Positions 1-7,177 of a stretch of DNA of 64,000 bases are shown one piece after another. The DNA is from JAYODW01 sp038116745 (GTDB taxonomy: Bacteria > Pseudomonadota > Gammaproteobacteria > Ga0077536). The position numbers and the translations under genes are program-made. The stretch lies in contig JAYODW010000023.1 in assembly GCA_038116745.1 (NCBI GenBank), forward strand, positions 1-64,000, written 5' to 3'. Numbering within the stretch: position 1 is the stretch's first letter; every line of letters begins with the position of its first letter. Below the pieces are notes generated by a model. It saw nothing but the letters and a program-made list of their open reading frames with translations, made no database searches and was not told the origin of the DNA.

Positions 1-129
1 GGCCTCGGGCTGCCGATTTCGCGACAGCTGGTAGAAATGATGGGCGGGCGCATTCTGATTGAAAGCGCGGAGGGGAAAGGCAGTTGTTTCACCGTGTGCC
101 TGCCCCTGGCACGTCCGGCTGAAGACTAG
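1..129 (+). CDS. C-terminal tail of a sensor histidine kinase (partial)
   Basis: The window opens inside a reading frame that ends at TAG 127-129. The 42 residues start with the G2 box of a HATPase_c domain (GLGLPISRQLVEMMGG) and continue with the usual final strands (GKGSCFTVCLPL). This is the ATP-lid end of a two-component or hybrid kinase; the sensory part lies outside the window. No receiver domain follows, so it ends as a classical kinase. The next gene starts 93 bp later with its own ribosome binding site. Confidence in the family is high; input and partner are unknown. Confidence 0.85.
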   Translation, partial: GLGLPISRQLVEMMGGRILIESAEGKGSCFTVCLPLARPAED

Positions 130-222
130 ACGAGCACAGCGAAAGTTCCCCGCTGGCTCTACAGGACCTGCCTCGATAATCGCTAGAAGATCGCGCTGCG
201 AGCGACCCAAAAAGGAGAAAGC

Positions 223-1767
223 ATGAGCGACCACCCGGCAGCCGACTGGATTGCACACCATGCGCGCCATACTCCCGAGGCGCTCGCGATGGTCGATATG
301 GCCAGCGACAGGCGCTTTACCTACGCGGAGCTCGACCATCGGGCGGAAGCGCTGGCGGCGTTTCTCGCGGCAGAGATGGGTGTGGGGCCGTGCGATCGGA
401 TCGCCATTCTGTCGCAGAACAACAGTAATCAATTCGAGGTGCAGTTCGCGTGCTGGCGCCTGGGCGCGGCCTATGTCCCGTTGAACTGGCGTCTGGCCCG
501 CCCGGAGCTGGAGTTCATCCTCCGCGACTGCATGCCGCGGGTGCTGTTTCACGATGCCGGTTATGCGGATGTGGCGGCTGCTGTCGCGGACGCGACCGGC
601 ATTAGCCAACGCATCGTCTGGATGGGCGCAGCGGCAAGCACAGTGGAATACGAGCAGGCGCTGGCTTCTGGCGCGGGCCGTGGCTATCGGCGTCATGACA
701 ACCTGCACTCGACTCTGGCCTGCGTGATGTACACCTCGGGAACCACTGGGCACCCCAAGGGTGCCATGCTGACCCACGGCAGCATGCTCTGGAATACGCT
801 CAACGCGACGGCGCCGTGGCGCTTCGGCGAGGGAATGGTGACGCTGACCGTGCTGCCCTTATTTCATATCGGTGGGATAAATGCGTTTGCCAATCCGGCT
901 TTTCACTATGGAGGAACGAGCTACATCATGCAGGGGTTCGAACCGACCGCGACCCTGCAGACACTTGGCGACGTCGACCTCGGGATTACCCATTTCATTG
1001 CCGTGCCGACCATGTGGCTGTTCATGAGTCAGCAGCCGGCTTTCGCCCAGGCTGCGTTTCCGACGCTGACTACTGCTGGTGTTGGCGGCAGCCCCACGCC
1101 GGTGCCGCTACTTGAAACCTGGGCCGCAAAAGGCGTAATCCTGCAGCAGGGTTACGGTATGACTGAAAGCTCGGCGACGATCACGGTCCAGTCCCGCGCT
1201 GATGCGGTCAGTAAGATCGGCTCGGTGGGAACGCCGCTCATGCACCTGGAAACCCGTATCGTTGATCCGGAGGGGCAGGAGGTCGCTCAGGGTGAGATAG
1301 GAGAGCTCTGGGTGCGCGGTCCGAATATCTGTCCAGGCTACTGGAACCGGCCGGAGGCCAACGAGGCAAGCTATACCGACGGCTTTCTGCACACCGGGGA
1401 CGCCGTGCGCGAGGATGCTGAGGGCAATCTCTACATCGTCGATCGTTGGAAAGATATGTACATATCCGGCGGCGAGAATGTTTACCCCGCTGAGGTTGAG
1501 AACGTGATCTACGGGCTGAACGGGATCGGCGAGGTTGCTGTAATCGGTGTCCCCGATGAGCAGTGGGGCGAAATCGGGCACGCGGTAATTGTGCTCAAGC
1601 CGGGTGCGAATGTGGACGAGGCCGCAGTGCTGCGGCATTGCAACGAGCAGCTGGCCCGCTACAAGGTACCCCGCCGCGTGGTGTTCGTTGATGAGCTGCC
1701 GCACAACGCGACCGGCAAGCTGCTGAAGCGGGCGCTGCGGGACGCCCATCTCCCCCCAGCTGACTGA
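223..1767 (+). CDS. AMP-forming acyl-CoA ligase (fatty-acid/aromatic CoA ligase family)
   Basis: A 514-residue member of the ANL adenylating superfamily, which activates a carboxylic acid to an acyl-AMP and then an acyl-CoA thioester in the cytoplasm. The P-loop-like motif TSGTTGHPKG is at residues 171-180, QGYGMTES (A5) follows in the middle, TGDAVRED and the hinge region DRWKDMYISGGENVYPAEVE come later, and the A10 lysine motif NATGKLLKR is near the C-terminus. Length is normal for FadD3/FadK-type ligases. AAGGAG lies about 7 bp before the ATG. The MFS gene starts 25 bp downstream, suggesting uptake coupled to CoA activation. The acid substrate cannot be read from the sequence. Confidence 0.93.
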   Translation: MSDHPAADWIAHHARHTPEALAMVDMASDRRFTYAELDHRAEALAAFLAAEMGVGPCDRIAILSQNNSNQFEVQFACWRLGAAYVPLNWRLARPELEFILRDCMPRVLFHDAGYADVAAAVADATGISQRIVWMGAAASTVEYEQALASGAGRGYRRHDNLHSTLACVMYTSGTTGHPKGAMLTHGSMLWNTLNATAPWRFGEGMVTLTVLPLFHIGGINAFANPAFHYGGTSYIMQGFEPTATLQTLGDVDLGITHFIAVPTMWLFMSQQPAFAQAAFPTLTTAGVGGSPTPVPLLETWAAKGVILQQGYGMTESSATITVQSRADAVSKIGSVGTPLMHLETRIVDPEGQEVAQGEIGELWVRGPNICPGYWNRPEANEASYTDGFLHTGDAVREDAEGNLYIVDRWKDMYISGGENVYPAEVENVIYGLNGIGEVAVIGVPDEQWGEIGHAVIVLKPGANVDEAAVLRHCNEQLARYKVPRRVVFVDELPHNATGKLLKRALRDAHLPPAD

Positions 1768-1792
1768 GCGACGCCCAGCGGGCAGTCAGAGA

Positions 1793-3382
1793 ATGAAAGA
1801 GGTGAGCGACCAGCCGGTGAGCGCGCGCCCGTACTCCTGGTACGCGCTGCTGATGCTCACGCTGGTTTATGTCTTCAATTTCGTTGACCGTCAGGTCCTT
1901 TCTATCCTGAATGAGGACATCAAGGCCGACCTGGGCCTGACCGATGCGCACATGGGCTTCCTGTTTGGCACGGCCTTTGCTGTCTTTTATGCCGTGTTCG
2001 GGATCCCGCTCGGGCGTCTGGCCGATGTCTGGATGCGCAAGCGCATCATCGCGCTGGGCATCGCGTTCTGGAGTCTCATGACCGCGCTAAGCGGGACTGC
2101 ACGCGGCTTTGCCACCCTGGCGCTTTATCGGGTCGGCGTCGGCGTCGGCGAATCGAGCTCGGGCCCGGCCGCCATCTCCCTGCTCGGCGATTATTTCCCC
2201 CCCCGTCTGCGGGCAACCGCTATCGCGATGTATTCGAGCGGCGTGTACATCGGCATGGGGTTCGGCATGCTCCTGGGAGGGCAGGTCGTGGCTCGCTGGA
2301 ATACCGCCTATCCGGATCCCGCCACGGCGCCATTCGGGCTGGCGGGCTGGCAGGCCGCGTTCTTCGCGGTCGGGATCCCCGGGCTCCTGATGGCCCTCTG
2401 GGTGGCCAGTCTGCGGGAGCCGCGGCGCGGCAGCGGTGAGGGTCTGATCCAGAACGAGTCGACGGCTTCACCCGGCGCGATGCTCCTCGAAGAGCTGGCC
2501 GCCGTGCTGCCTCCTTTCACTCTCTTCAGCCTGTATCGGCAGGGCGGGTGGCGGGCATTGGCCATGAACAGCCTGACGCTGGGCGCGTGCGTGCTGGGCG
2601 CGACTCTCCTGACGTGGGGGGCTGGCTCCCCGGAGCAATGGACCGCCCTGGCCCTCGGGCTGTACGCGTTTTTCTCCTGGCTGCAGGGACTCAGGGTGCG
2701 TGACCCGGCCACCTGCGCAATGATCTTCGGCTGCCGGACCATCATGTTTGCCATGCCCGGATTCGCCTTCTGCGCCTTTGTAACCTATGCCGGCGGTTAC
2801 TGGACCGCGCCATTTTTTATCCGCGTGCATCACGTGGACATGGCGACAGCCGGAGTTGTCCTCGGGCTGACCGCAATGGTCGCGGGCTGGCTCGGCGTGA
2901 CGTTGGGCGGGATGCTCTCGGACTGGCTGAAATTACGCACGCCGCGAGCGCGCATCATCGGCGGCCTGATCACTGCGTGTACCACGACTCCTGCGGGACT
3001 CGTGCTGTTTACGACCGACGAACTTCCGGTCGCCTACGTGGCGAACTTTTTTTTCGTGCTGGGATCAGCGAGCTGGATCGGACCGGCGGTCGCGCTCTAC
3101 AACGAGCTGGTCGTACCGCGTATGCGTGCCACGGTGTCGGCCATGTACATTCTGATGGGTACGTTTATCGGGCTTGCGCTCGGGCCATTCGGAGTCGGAC
3201 GGCTCTCGACCACGCTTGCGGAGCGAGGAATGGCCTCGGGAGAGGCTCTGCGGATCGGCGTCCTCTGCGGCCTCTCAGGCTACGTCTTTACTGTGGTCTT
3301 CATGCTGCTGGCCTGGGCTCACGTTGAGCGCGACGAGGCTACCCGCCTCGACCGGGCGCGAGCGCTCGGTGAGGCTGTCTGA
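1793..3382 (+). CDS. MFS transporter, Spinster-like subfamily
   Basis: A 529-residue major facilitator protein with about 12 hydrophobic segments. The first helix carries FNFVDRQVLSIL and loop 2-3 carries GRLADVWMRKR, the MFS signature; GVGVGESSSGPAAISLLGDY follows in helix 4-5. This pattern is typical of the Spinster-like MFS proteins common beside catabolic gene sets in proteobacteria. An insertion of about 80 residues between helices 6 and 7 contains two extra hydrophobic stretches. ATG 1793 has no strong Shine-Dalgarno sequence; GTG 1802 is an alternative. It sits 25 bp after the acyl-CoA ligase and probably shares its transcript. Substrate unknown; a lipophilic acid is an inference from context. 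Confidence 0.9.
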   Translation: MKEVSDQPVSARPYSWYALLMLTLVYVFNFVDRQVLSILNEDIKADLGLTDAHMGFLFGTAFAVFYAVFGIPLGRLADVWMRKRIIALGIAFWSLMTALSGTARGFATLALYRVGVGVGESSSGPAAISLLGDYFPPRLRATAIAMYSSGVYIGMGFGMLLGGQVVARWNTAYPDPATAPFGLAGWQAAFFAVGIPGLLMALWVASLREPRRGSGEGLIQNESTASPGAMLLEELAAVLPPFTLFSLYRQGGWRALAMNSLTLGACVLGATLLTWGAGSPEQWTALALGLYAFFSWLQGLRVRDPATCAMIFGCRTIMFAMPGFAFCAFVTYAGGYWTAPFFIRVHHVDMATAGVVLGLTAMVAGWLGVTLGGMLSDWLKLRTPRARIIGGLITACTTTPAGLVLFTTDELPVAYVANFFFVLGSASWIGPAVALYNELVVPRMRATVSAMYILMGTFIGLALGPFGVGRLSTTLAERGMASGEALRIGVLCGLSGYVFTVVFMLLAWAHVERDEATRLDRARALGEAV

Positions 3383-3394
3383 TCACTCTCCCGC

Positions 3395-3775
3395 CTAAGC
3401 CTGCAGCGCTGCCATCTGCTGTTCGAACTCACGCAGGTCGAAATAGTCCCGCCAGCGCGCCAGCTTGTCGCCCTCAAATTCGAACGTTCCCATCACCGGG
3501 AGCGCGATACGTTTGTCGCCGAACTGAAACGCGTCTACCCGTTCGGTGAGGACGACCCCGTTGGCATCTTCGGCGATGAAATGGACGGTCCATTCGACGG
3601 CGGTGACGGGCGCCATGAACGGCTCAATAAATTTTCGAATCGCGTCCTTGCTGGTCAGCGGCTCCATCGGCATGTTGTGGTAGAACGGGGAGTCGCTGAA
3701 GGTGTCCAGGATTCCCTCCACATCGCGCGCTTCCCAGCGAGCGATGAACGCACGCACTTTTTCAATGTTGGACAT
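3395..3775 (-). CDS. Limonene-1,2-epoxide-hydrolase-like protein (NTF2/SnoaL fold)
   Basis: A 126-residue protein that matches limonene-1,2-epoxide hydrolase (LEH) in its active-site pattern. Aligned by eye, FYHNMPM gives Tyr32 and Asn34, ERVDAF gives Arg79 and Asp81, and WRDYFDLREFE gives Asp110; these correspond to the Tyr/Asn water-holding pair and the Asp-Arg-Asp triad of LEH. The family opens epoxides by direct attack of an activated water, unlike alpha/beta-hydrolase epoxide hydrolases. An AGGAGG site lies 8 bp before the ATG. The upstream gene on the same strand is a cytochrome P450, so a P450-made epoxide as substrate is a reasonable inference. The substrate is not known; LEH-like relatives also act on other epoxides or are isomerases. 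Confidence 0.82.
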   Translation of the reverse strand: MSNIEKVRAFIARWEARDVEGILDTFSDSPFYHNMPMEPLTSKDAIRKFIEPFMAPVTAVEWTVHFIAEDANGVVLTERVDAFQFGDKRIALPVMGTFEFEGDKLARWRDYFDLREFEQQMAALQA

Positions 3776-3810
3776 GAATAAAACCTCCTGATCCGGTTGC
3801 CAGAGTCAGG

Positions 3811-3816
3811 AGTATA
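3811..3816 (-). promoter_or_regulatory. Candidate -10 box for the LEH-like gene
   Basis: On the minus strand the sequence TATACT matches five of six positions of a sigma-70 -10 box, about 35 bp upstream of the LEH-like start codon. No convincing -35 element is found 16-18 bp further up. It could give the gene a promoter independent of the P450 in front of it. Confidence 0.3.
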
Positions 3817-3921
3817 GGCCGCGCGCAAGGCCTGCTTGACATCAGTCCCTGCGCCGCAGCGGGCACCGCGGGACAGTCGGGCAACGGTGGGCGTGGACCG
3901 ATGCGCCAGACAGCGGAGCGT

Positions 3922-5238
3922 TCAGTGGCGCTCCGGTCGGGGCGCTGTTTCAGGGTTGGCTGCCGCGTCCCAGCACACCTGCACATGGATTGGACCGCGA
4001 TGCGAGGTATTCGGCGAGTAGCTGTACGTCTGGTCCGGAACCAGCTCCAGATGCGGCAGACGGCGTGCCAGCTCGCCGATGATGGCGCGCATCTCAATGC
4101 GCGCGAGGGCTTCTCCCAGGCACAGATGACGGCCATAGCCGAAGGCCATGTGCTCACGAGCGTTGCTGCGATGGATGTCAAAAGACTCGCCGTTTTCGAA
4201 GCGGCTTTCGTCGCGGTTGGCTGAGCCGATCGCAACCAGGAGTTTTGCACCTGCGGGGATCTCAACGCCGGACAAAGTCACTGGCGCGCGGGTAATTCGG
4301 CGCCAGGCCGGAACAGACGGCGCGAAGCGGAGGCATTCCTCCACCGCATTGTCGATCAGCGCGGGGTTAGCGCAGAGCTCCGCCCACTGCGAGCGATTCT
4401 CGAGCAGTGCACGCATCCCACCGGCAGTGGCGTTGACCGTCGTTTCGTGGCCGGCGAAAAAGAGCTGAAAAGTGACTGTGGTGACGTAGTCAGGGTCAAG
4501 CTCTTCTGCACTGCCGGGCGCCTGAAGCCCGCGAATGAATTCACTCATGGCATCGTCGCCAGGATTCGCAATCAGGCGTGCGACGTGACTGCGGCAGTAC
4601 TCCCAGAAGTCTGCGAGTCCCTGCGTCATGGTGATCTGCTCATCTTCGGTGGGGCGACCGAAACCGAGAACCGCGAGGCGCTGCGCGAAGCGGCGCACAT
4701 TCTTCAGCTCATCCCGCGGGATGCCGAAGAGCTCGAACAGGATGTAGGCCGGAATGTCAAACAGAAGATCGTCAACCAGGTCCATCTCGCCGCGCGCGCT
4801 GAGCTCATCCAGGCGACGGTCGAGCATGTCGAAAACCAGCGGCTCCATGGCACGCATGCGTCCGCGGGAGAATGGCTTGTGCAGCGACTTGCGGTGCGTA
4901 GTGTGCAGGGGGGGATCTTCGTCGACGACGCTGGGACTGATCTGAATGCCATGTTCCATTGCGATGGCGCCCGCAGCGGGACACAGCGGGGTGACCAGGG
5001 CGAGCGCCTGAGTAGCGGAAAAGATCTCGGGATCGCCACCCAGCGCAGCGCGCACATCGTCGAAGCGCGTGAGGACCCAGTAATCGATTTCCGGGGCGTA
5101 GAACACCGGCTCGCTGCGACGGGCATCCGCGTAGATGGGATACATGCGGGTCGGTTCGCCATCGAAGGGATCAAACCGGCTGGAGATGTCGCTCGCAGGG
5201 CAGCTGGACTGATGAGTGCTCTGGTCGTCTGTCGCCAT
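3922..5238 (-). CDS. Cytochrome P450 (soluble bacterial class I type)
   Basis: A 438-residue P450. The oxygen-binding I-helix motif AGHETT is at residues 262-267, the K-helix ExxR (ECLR) at 301-304, and the haem loop FGYGRHLCLG places the axial cysteine at Cys373. There is no membrane anchor, as expected for bacterial class I enzymes fed by ferredoxin; no ferredoxin or reductase gene is nearby. Two in-frame ATGs compete: 5244 touches the AAGGAA site directly, whereas 5238 has a normal 6-8 bp spacing and is chosen. Sequence style resembles the CYP families of terpenoid and steroid degraders, but I cannot assign a CYP number. The LEH-like gene lies 146 bp downstream. Confidence 0.95.
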   Translation of the reverse strand: MATDDQSTHQSSCPASDISSRFDPFDGEPTRMYPIYADARRSEPVFYAPEIDYWVLTRFDDVRAALGGDPEIFSATQALALVTPLCPAAGAIAMEHGIQISPSVVDEDPPLHTTHRKSLHKPFSRGRMRAMEPLVFDMLDRRLDELSARGEMDLVDDLLFDIPAYILFELFGIPRDELKNVRRFAQRLAVLGFGRPTEDEQITMTQGLADFWEYCRSHVARLIANPGDDAMSEFIRGLQAPGSAEELDPDYVTTVTFQLFFAGHETTVNATAGGMRALLENRSQWAELCANPALIDNAVEECLRFAPSVPAWRRITRAPVTLSGVEIPAGAKLLVAIGSANRDESRFENGESFDIHRSNAREHMAFGYGRHLCLGEALARIEMRAIIGELARRLPHLELVPDQTYSYSPNTSHRGPIHVQVCWDAAANPETAPRPERH

Positions 5239-5360
5239 GCGCATTTCCTTGTGGGTGTCGGAGGCCTCTCAAGCAGGGCTGGATGATAGCCCTGGCGGCG
5301 CTGCTGTAAAGCGAACACCCTGAGCGGTGGAGCTCCCCGGCGCAAATCACCGCCCATGGG

Positions 5361-5383
5361 ACGGTCGCTATAATCCCGACCGT
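5361..5383 (+). promoter_or_regulatory. Perfect -10 box inside a 7-bp inverted repeat
   Basis: ACGGTCG (5361-5367) and CGACCGT (5377-5383) form a perfect inverted repeat with a 9-bp spacer that contains TATAAT (5369-5374), the consensus -10 hexamer. The hexamer is 39 bp before the ATG at 5414. The -35 region (5346-5351, ATCACC) is poor, which suggests a regulated promoter whose operator overlaps the -10 box. Repressor identity is unknown. Confidence 0.5.
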
Positions 5384-5413
5384 TGAACTTGTTGTATCAA
5401 ACTGGAGATCCCC

Positions 5414-5962
5414 ATGCGAGGACAGCATTTCTTTTACGCAGTGGCACTGGCTGCCGCTGTCAACCTGACCGGCGTTCCTTCTGCCGGCGCTGCTGAAGGG
5501 ACGGTGCAGGCCCTGTCGTCGTGGGAAGCACGCGGGCAGGTGCATGCCACGGGACCGAATGAAGCCATGTTCGTCGGCACGCTATCCGGGGTGGTTTATG
5601 TAAAGGACGAGCAGGCGGCTCTGGATATTGCTGCTCTCGATACAGCCCTGATTACCTGTCCTGCCAGCGTGCTAATCGACGCAGCCAGCGGTTCGCAGAG
5701 AGGCAGCGCTCGATGCGTCATCCTGACGCCGGATGGGGAAAGGATCTATGCGCGCTTCGAGTGCTCAGGGCAGTTCACCCAGGGCTGCAACGGGGATTTT
5801 GAAATCACCGGTGGTACTGGCGACCGCGAAAAAATGACCGGTAGTGGTCCGATCCAGCTGAAAAGCGCTTTTGCGCAACTGCTGATGACGCCCGGCGCGG
5901 TGGTTGAGCAGTCAGCCGTCGGCCTGGCCGTGTGGCCCAAGCTCAACTACCGCATTCCCTGA
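5414..5962 (+). CDS. Small exported protein of unknown function
   Basis: A 182-residue protein that I do not recognise. It has a clear Sec signal peptide with cleavage after AGA-A near residue 27, four cysteines in the mature part (ITCPAS, ARCVIL, FECSGQ, QGCNGD), and a glycine-rich TGGTGDREKMTGSG segment reminiscent of small secreted beta-barrel/lipocalin-like proteins. The mature protein has no further membrane segment and is probably periplasmic with disulfides. GGAG lies 6 bp before the ATG. Upstream is the TATAAT-containing dyad at 5361-5383; downstream is a glycine-zipper protein 48 bp away. Confidence 0.75.
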   Translation: MRGQHFFYAVALAAAVNLTGVPSAGAAEGTVQALSSWEARGQVHATGPNEAMFVGTLSGVVYVKDEQAALDIAALDTALITCPASVLIDAASGSQRGSARCVILTPDGERIYARFECSGQFTQGCNGDFEITGGTGDREKMTGSGPIQLKSAFAQLLMTPGAVVEQSAVGLAVWPKLNYRIP

Positions 5963-6010
5963 CCGTTGATTTTGGACCGAACCCCGATGAATCTGTCTGG
6001 AGAATTTCTC

Positions 6011-6517
6011 ATGCTGAACAAACTTTCCAACTTGTCCGGAAGAAGGCTCCGGGACCACCTGCTGCCAGGGGGGCTTGCTTTCCTTGTCTTTGCAGTGGCG
6101 CCGACCCTGTGCTCAGCGCAGGGCGCGCCTATCGTCTATCCCTCGCAAGGCCAGAGCGTGCAACAGCAGGGGACCGATGAATCGGAGTGCCGCATGTTTG
6201 CACAACAGCGCACGGGCTTTAATCCTGCTCAGGGACCCGCGTACTACAGCGCTAACACCGGCGGTGAAATGGTTGGCGGTGCGGCTCGGGGCGCAGCGCT
6301 TGGTGCCATAGGAGGCGCTATTGCGGGCGATGCGGGTAAGGGCGCGGCAATCGGCGCTGCGGTAGGCGGCGGCTCAGGCTTACTGCGACGGGGCCATAAA
6401 CAGCGCGCTGCGCAGGAGGCCCAGCAGCAGGCTAATACTCAGTACAACCAGAATCTCAATACATACTACCGGGCGTACGGGGCATGCATGCAGGGCCGAG
6501 GTTACGCTGTCAATTGA
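6011..6517 (+). CDS. Exported glycine-zipper (YMGG-like) protein
   Basis: A 168-residue exported protein. The N-terminus is a long signal peptide ending in CSA-QG. The middle holds a glycine-zipper helix pair (repeated GxxxGxxxG-type spacing in GGAARGAALGAIGGAIAG), followed by a glutamine/asparagine-rich coil and a C-terminal YRAYGACMQGRGY motif typical of YMGG-like Gly-zipper family proteins of the envelope. ATG 6011 is chosen because GGAGA lies 7 bp before it; an upstream in-frame ATG at 5966 has no site. Role is unknown; relatives are associated with envelope stress or membrane insertion. Two cysteines, in SECRMF and GACMQ, could pair. Confidence 0.82.
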   Translation: MLNKLSNLSGRRLRDHLLPGGLAFLVFAVAPTLCSAQGAPIVYPSQGQSVQQQGTDESECRMFAQQRTGFNPAQGPAYYSANTGGEMVGGAARGAALGAIGGAIAGDAGKGAAIGAAVGGGSGLLRRGHKQRAAQEAQQQANTQYNQNLNTYYRAYGACMQGRGYAVN

Positions 6518-6523
6518 CCCTGC

Positions 6524-6557
6524 GCACCGGAATGGCGGCCTGACGCGATTCCGGTGC
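6524..6557. terminator. Perfect 10-bp hairpin between convergent genes
   Basis: GCACCGGAAT (6524-6533) and ATTCCGGTGC (6548-6557) pair perfectly around a 14-base loop. It lies 6 bp after the glycine-zipper stop and 29 bp after the pqiC stop on the other strand, so it can serve both transcripts. There is no U-tract, so it is a bidirectional terminator or a 3' end-stabilising stem. Confidence 0.6.
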
Positions 6558-6586
6558 CGGAGCTGGCATGCAGGCTGTCCCTGAGC

Positions 6587-7177
6587 CTACTCGACGTTTC
6601 CTGCGCGCTTCGCCAGCTCATCGCCGAACTGCTCTACTGCCTGCGTGTGCGCGGCGACCAGGGCGTTGTAATCGTCGCCTTGTACCGGCACCACGATGAC
6701 CGTGTGACCACCCTGGGTCGCACCATCTTCGCTGGTCATGGTCCAGTTGACGTCCAGCGTCACATCGCCGCCGAGAAACCCTTCGAAGCTTACGATCTCG
6801 CCGACCAGCTCCCGGCGCGCGGTGAAGTGGGGGTCTGCCGGGTAGCTGCTGACCTGGGAGAGCTGCAGCCGCGCCTGCAGGCGCGAAGCCAGAACTCGAT
6901 GAAAATCATTCTCGAGCGATCCGGCCCAGCGCTCGAACTCGGCCACCGTAATTTCACTCGAGCTTGATCGCGTGATGATGTTAGGACGACGCAGATAGTC
7001 CGGAAATGAGAACGGACCTACTCGCAGTCCCGCTGCGTCCTGGGCGATTGCGGAGGATTGTGCGCTGGCTCGGGCCGGCAGAGAGTAAAAATGCGCCGGG
7101 GGCGTCGTCGCGCAGGCAGCACAGCCAGATGCGAGCGCGCACAGCAAAAGCTGACGGTACAGCGACTTTCTGTTCAT
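6587..7177 (-). CDS. pqiC: PqiC-type outer-membrane lipoprotein (DUF330/ABC-transport auxiliary)
   Basis: A 196-residue lipoprotein of the PqiC/YmbA family. The signal sequence ends in a lipobox-like ALASGC (Cys19), followed by a second Cys22. The body has the family layout: TPPAHFYSLPA near the start, RVGPFSFPDYLRRPNIITRSSSSEI in two short blocks, and WAGSLENDFHRVLASRLQ. In Escherichia coli, PqiC sits at the outer membrane and meets the periplasmic PqiB tube for intermembrane lipid traffic. The ATG overlaps the pqiB stop codon by one base (TAATG), so translation is coupled. Third gene of pqiABC. Confidence 0.9.
   Translation of the reverse strand: MNRKSLYRQLLLCALASGCAACATTPPAHFYSLPARASAQSSAIAQDAAGLRVGPFSFPDYLRRPNIITRSSSSEITVAEFERWAGSLENDFHRVLASRLQARLQLSQVSSYPADPHFTARRELVGEIVSFEGFLGGDVTLDVNWTMTSEDGATQGGHTVIVVPVQGDDYNALVAAHTQAVEQFGDELAKRAGNVE

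Noticed and set aside
4447..5286. Plus-strand frame over the P450 gene
   Set aside because: Antisense to a P450 with all motifs; no domain in the frame.
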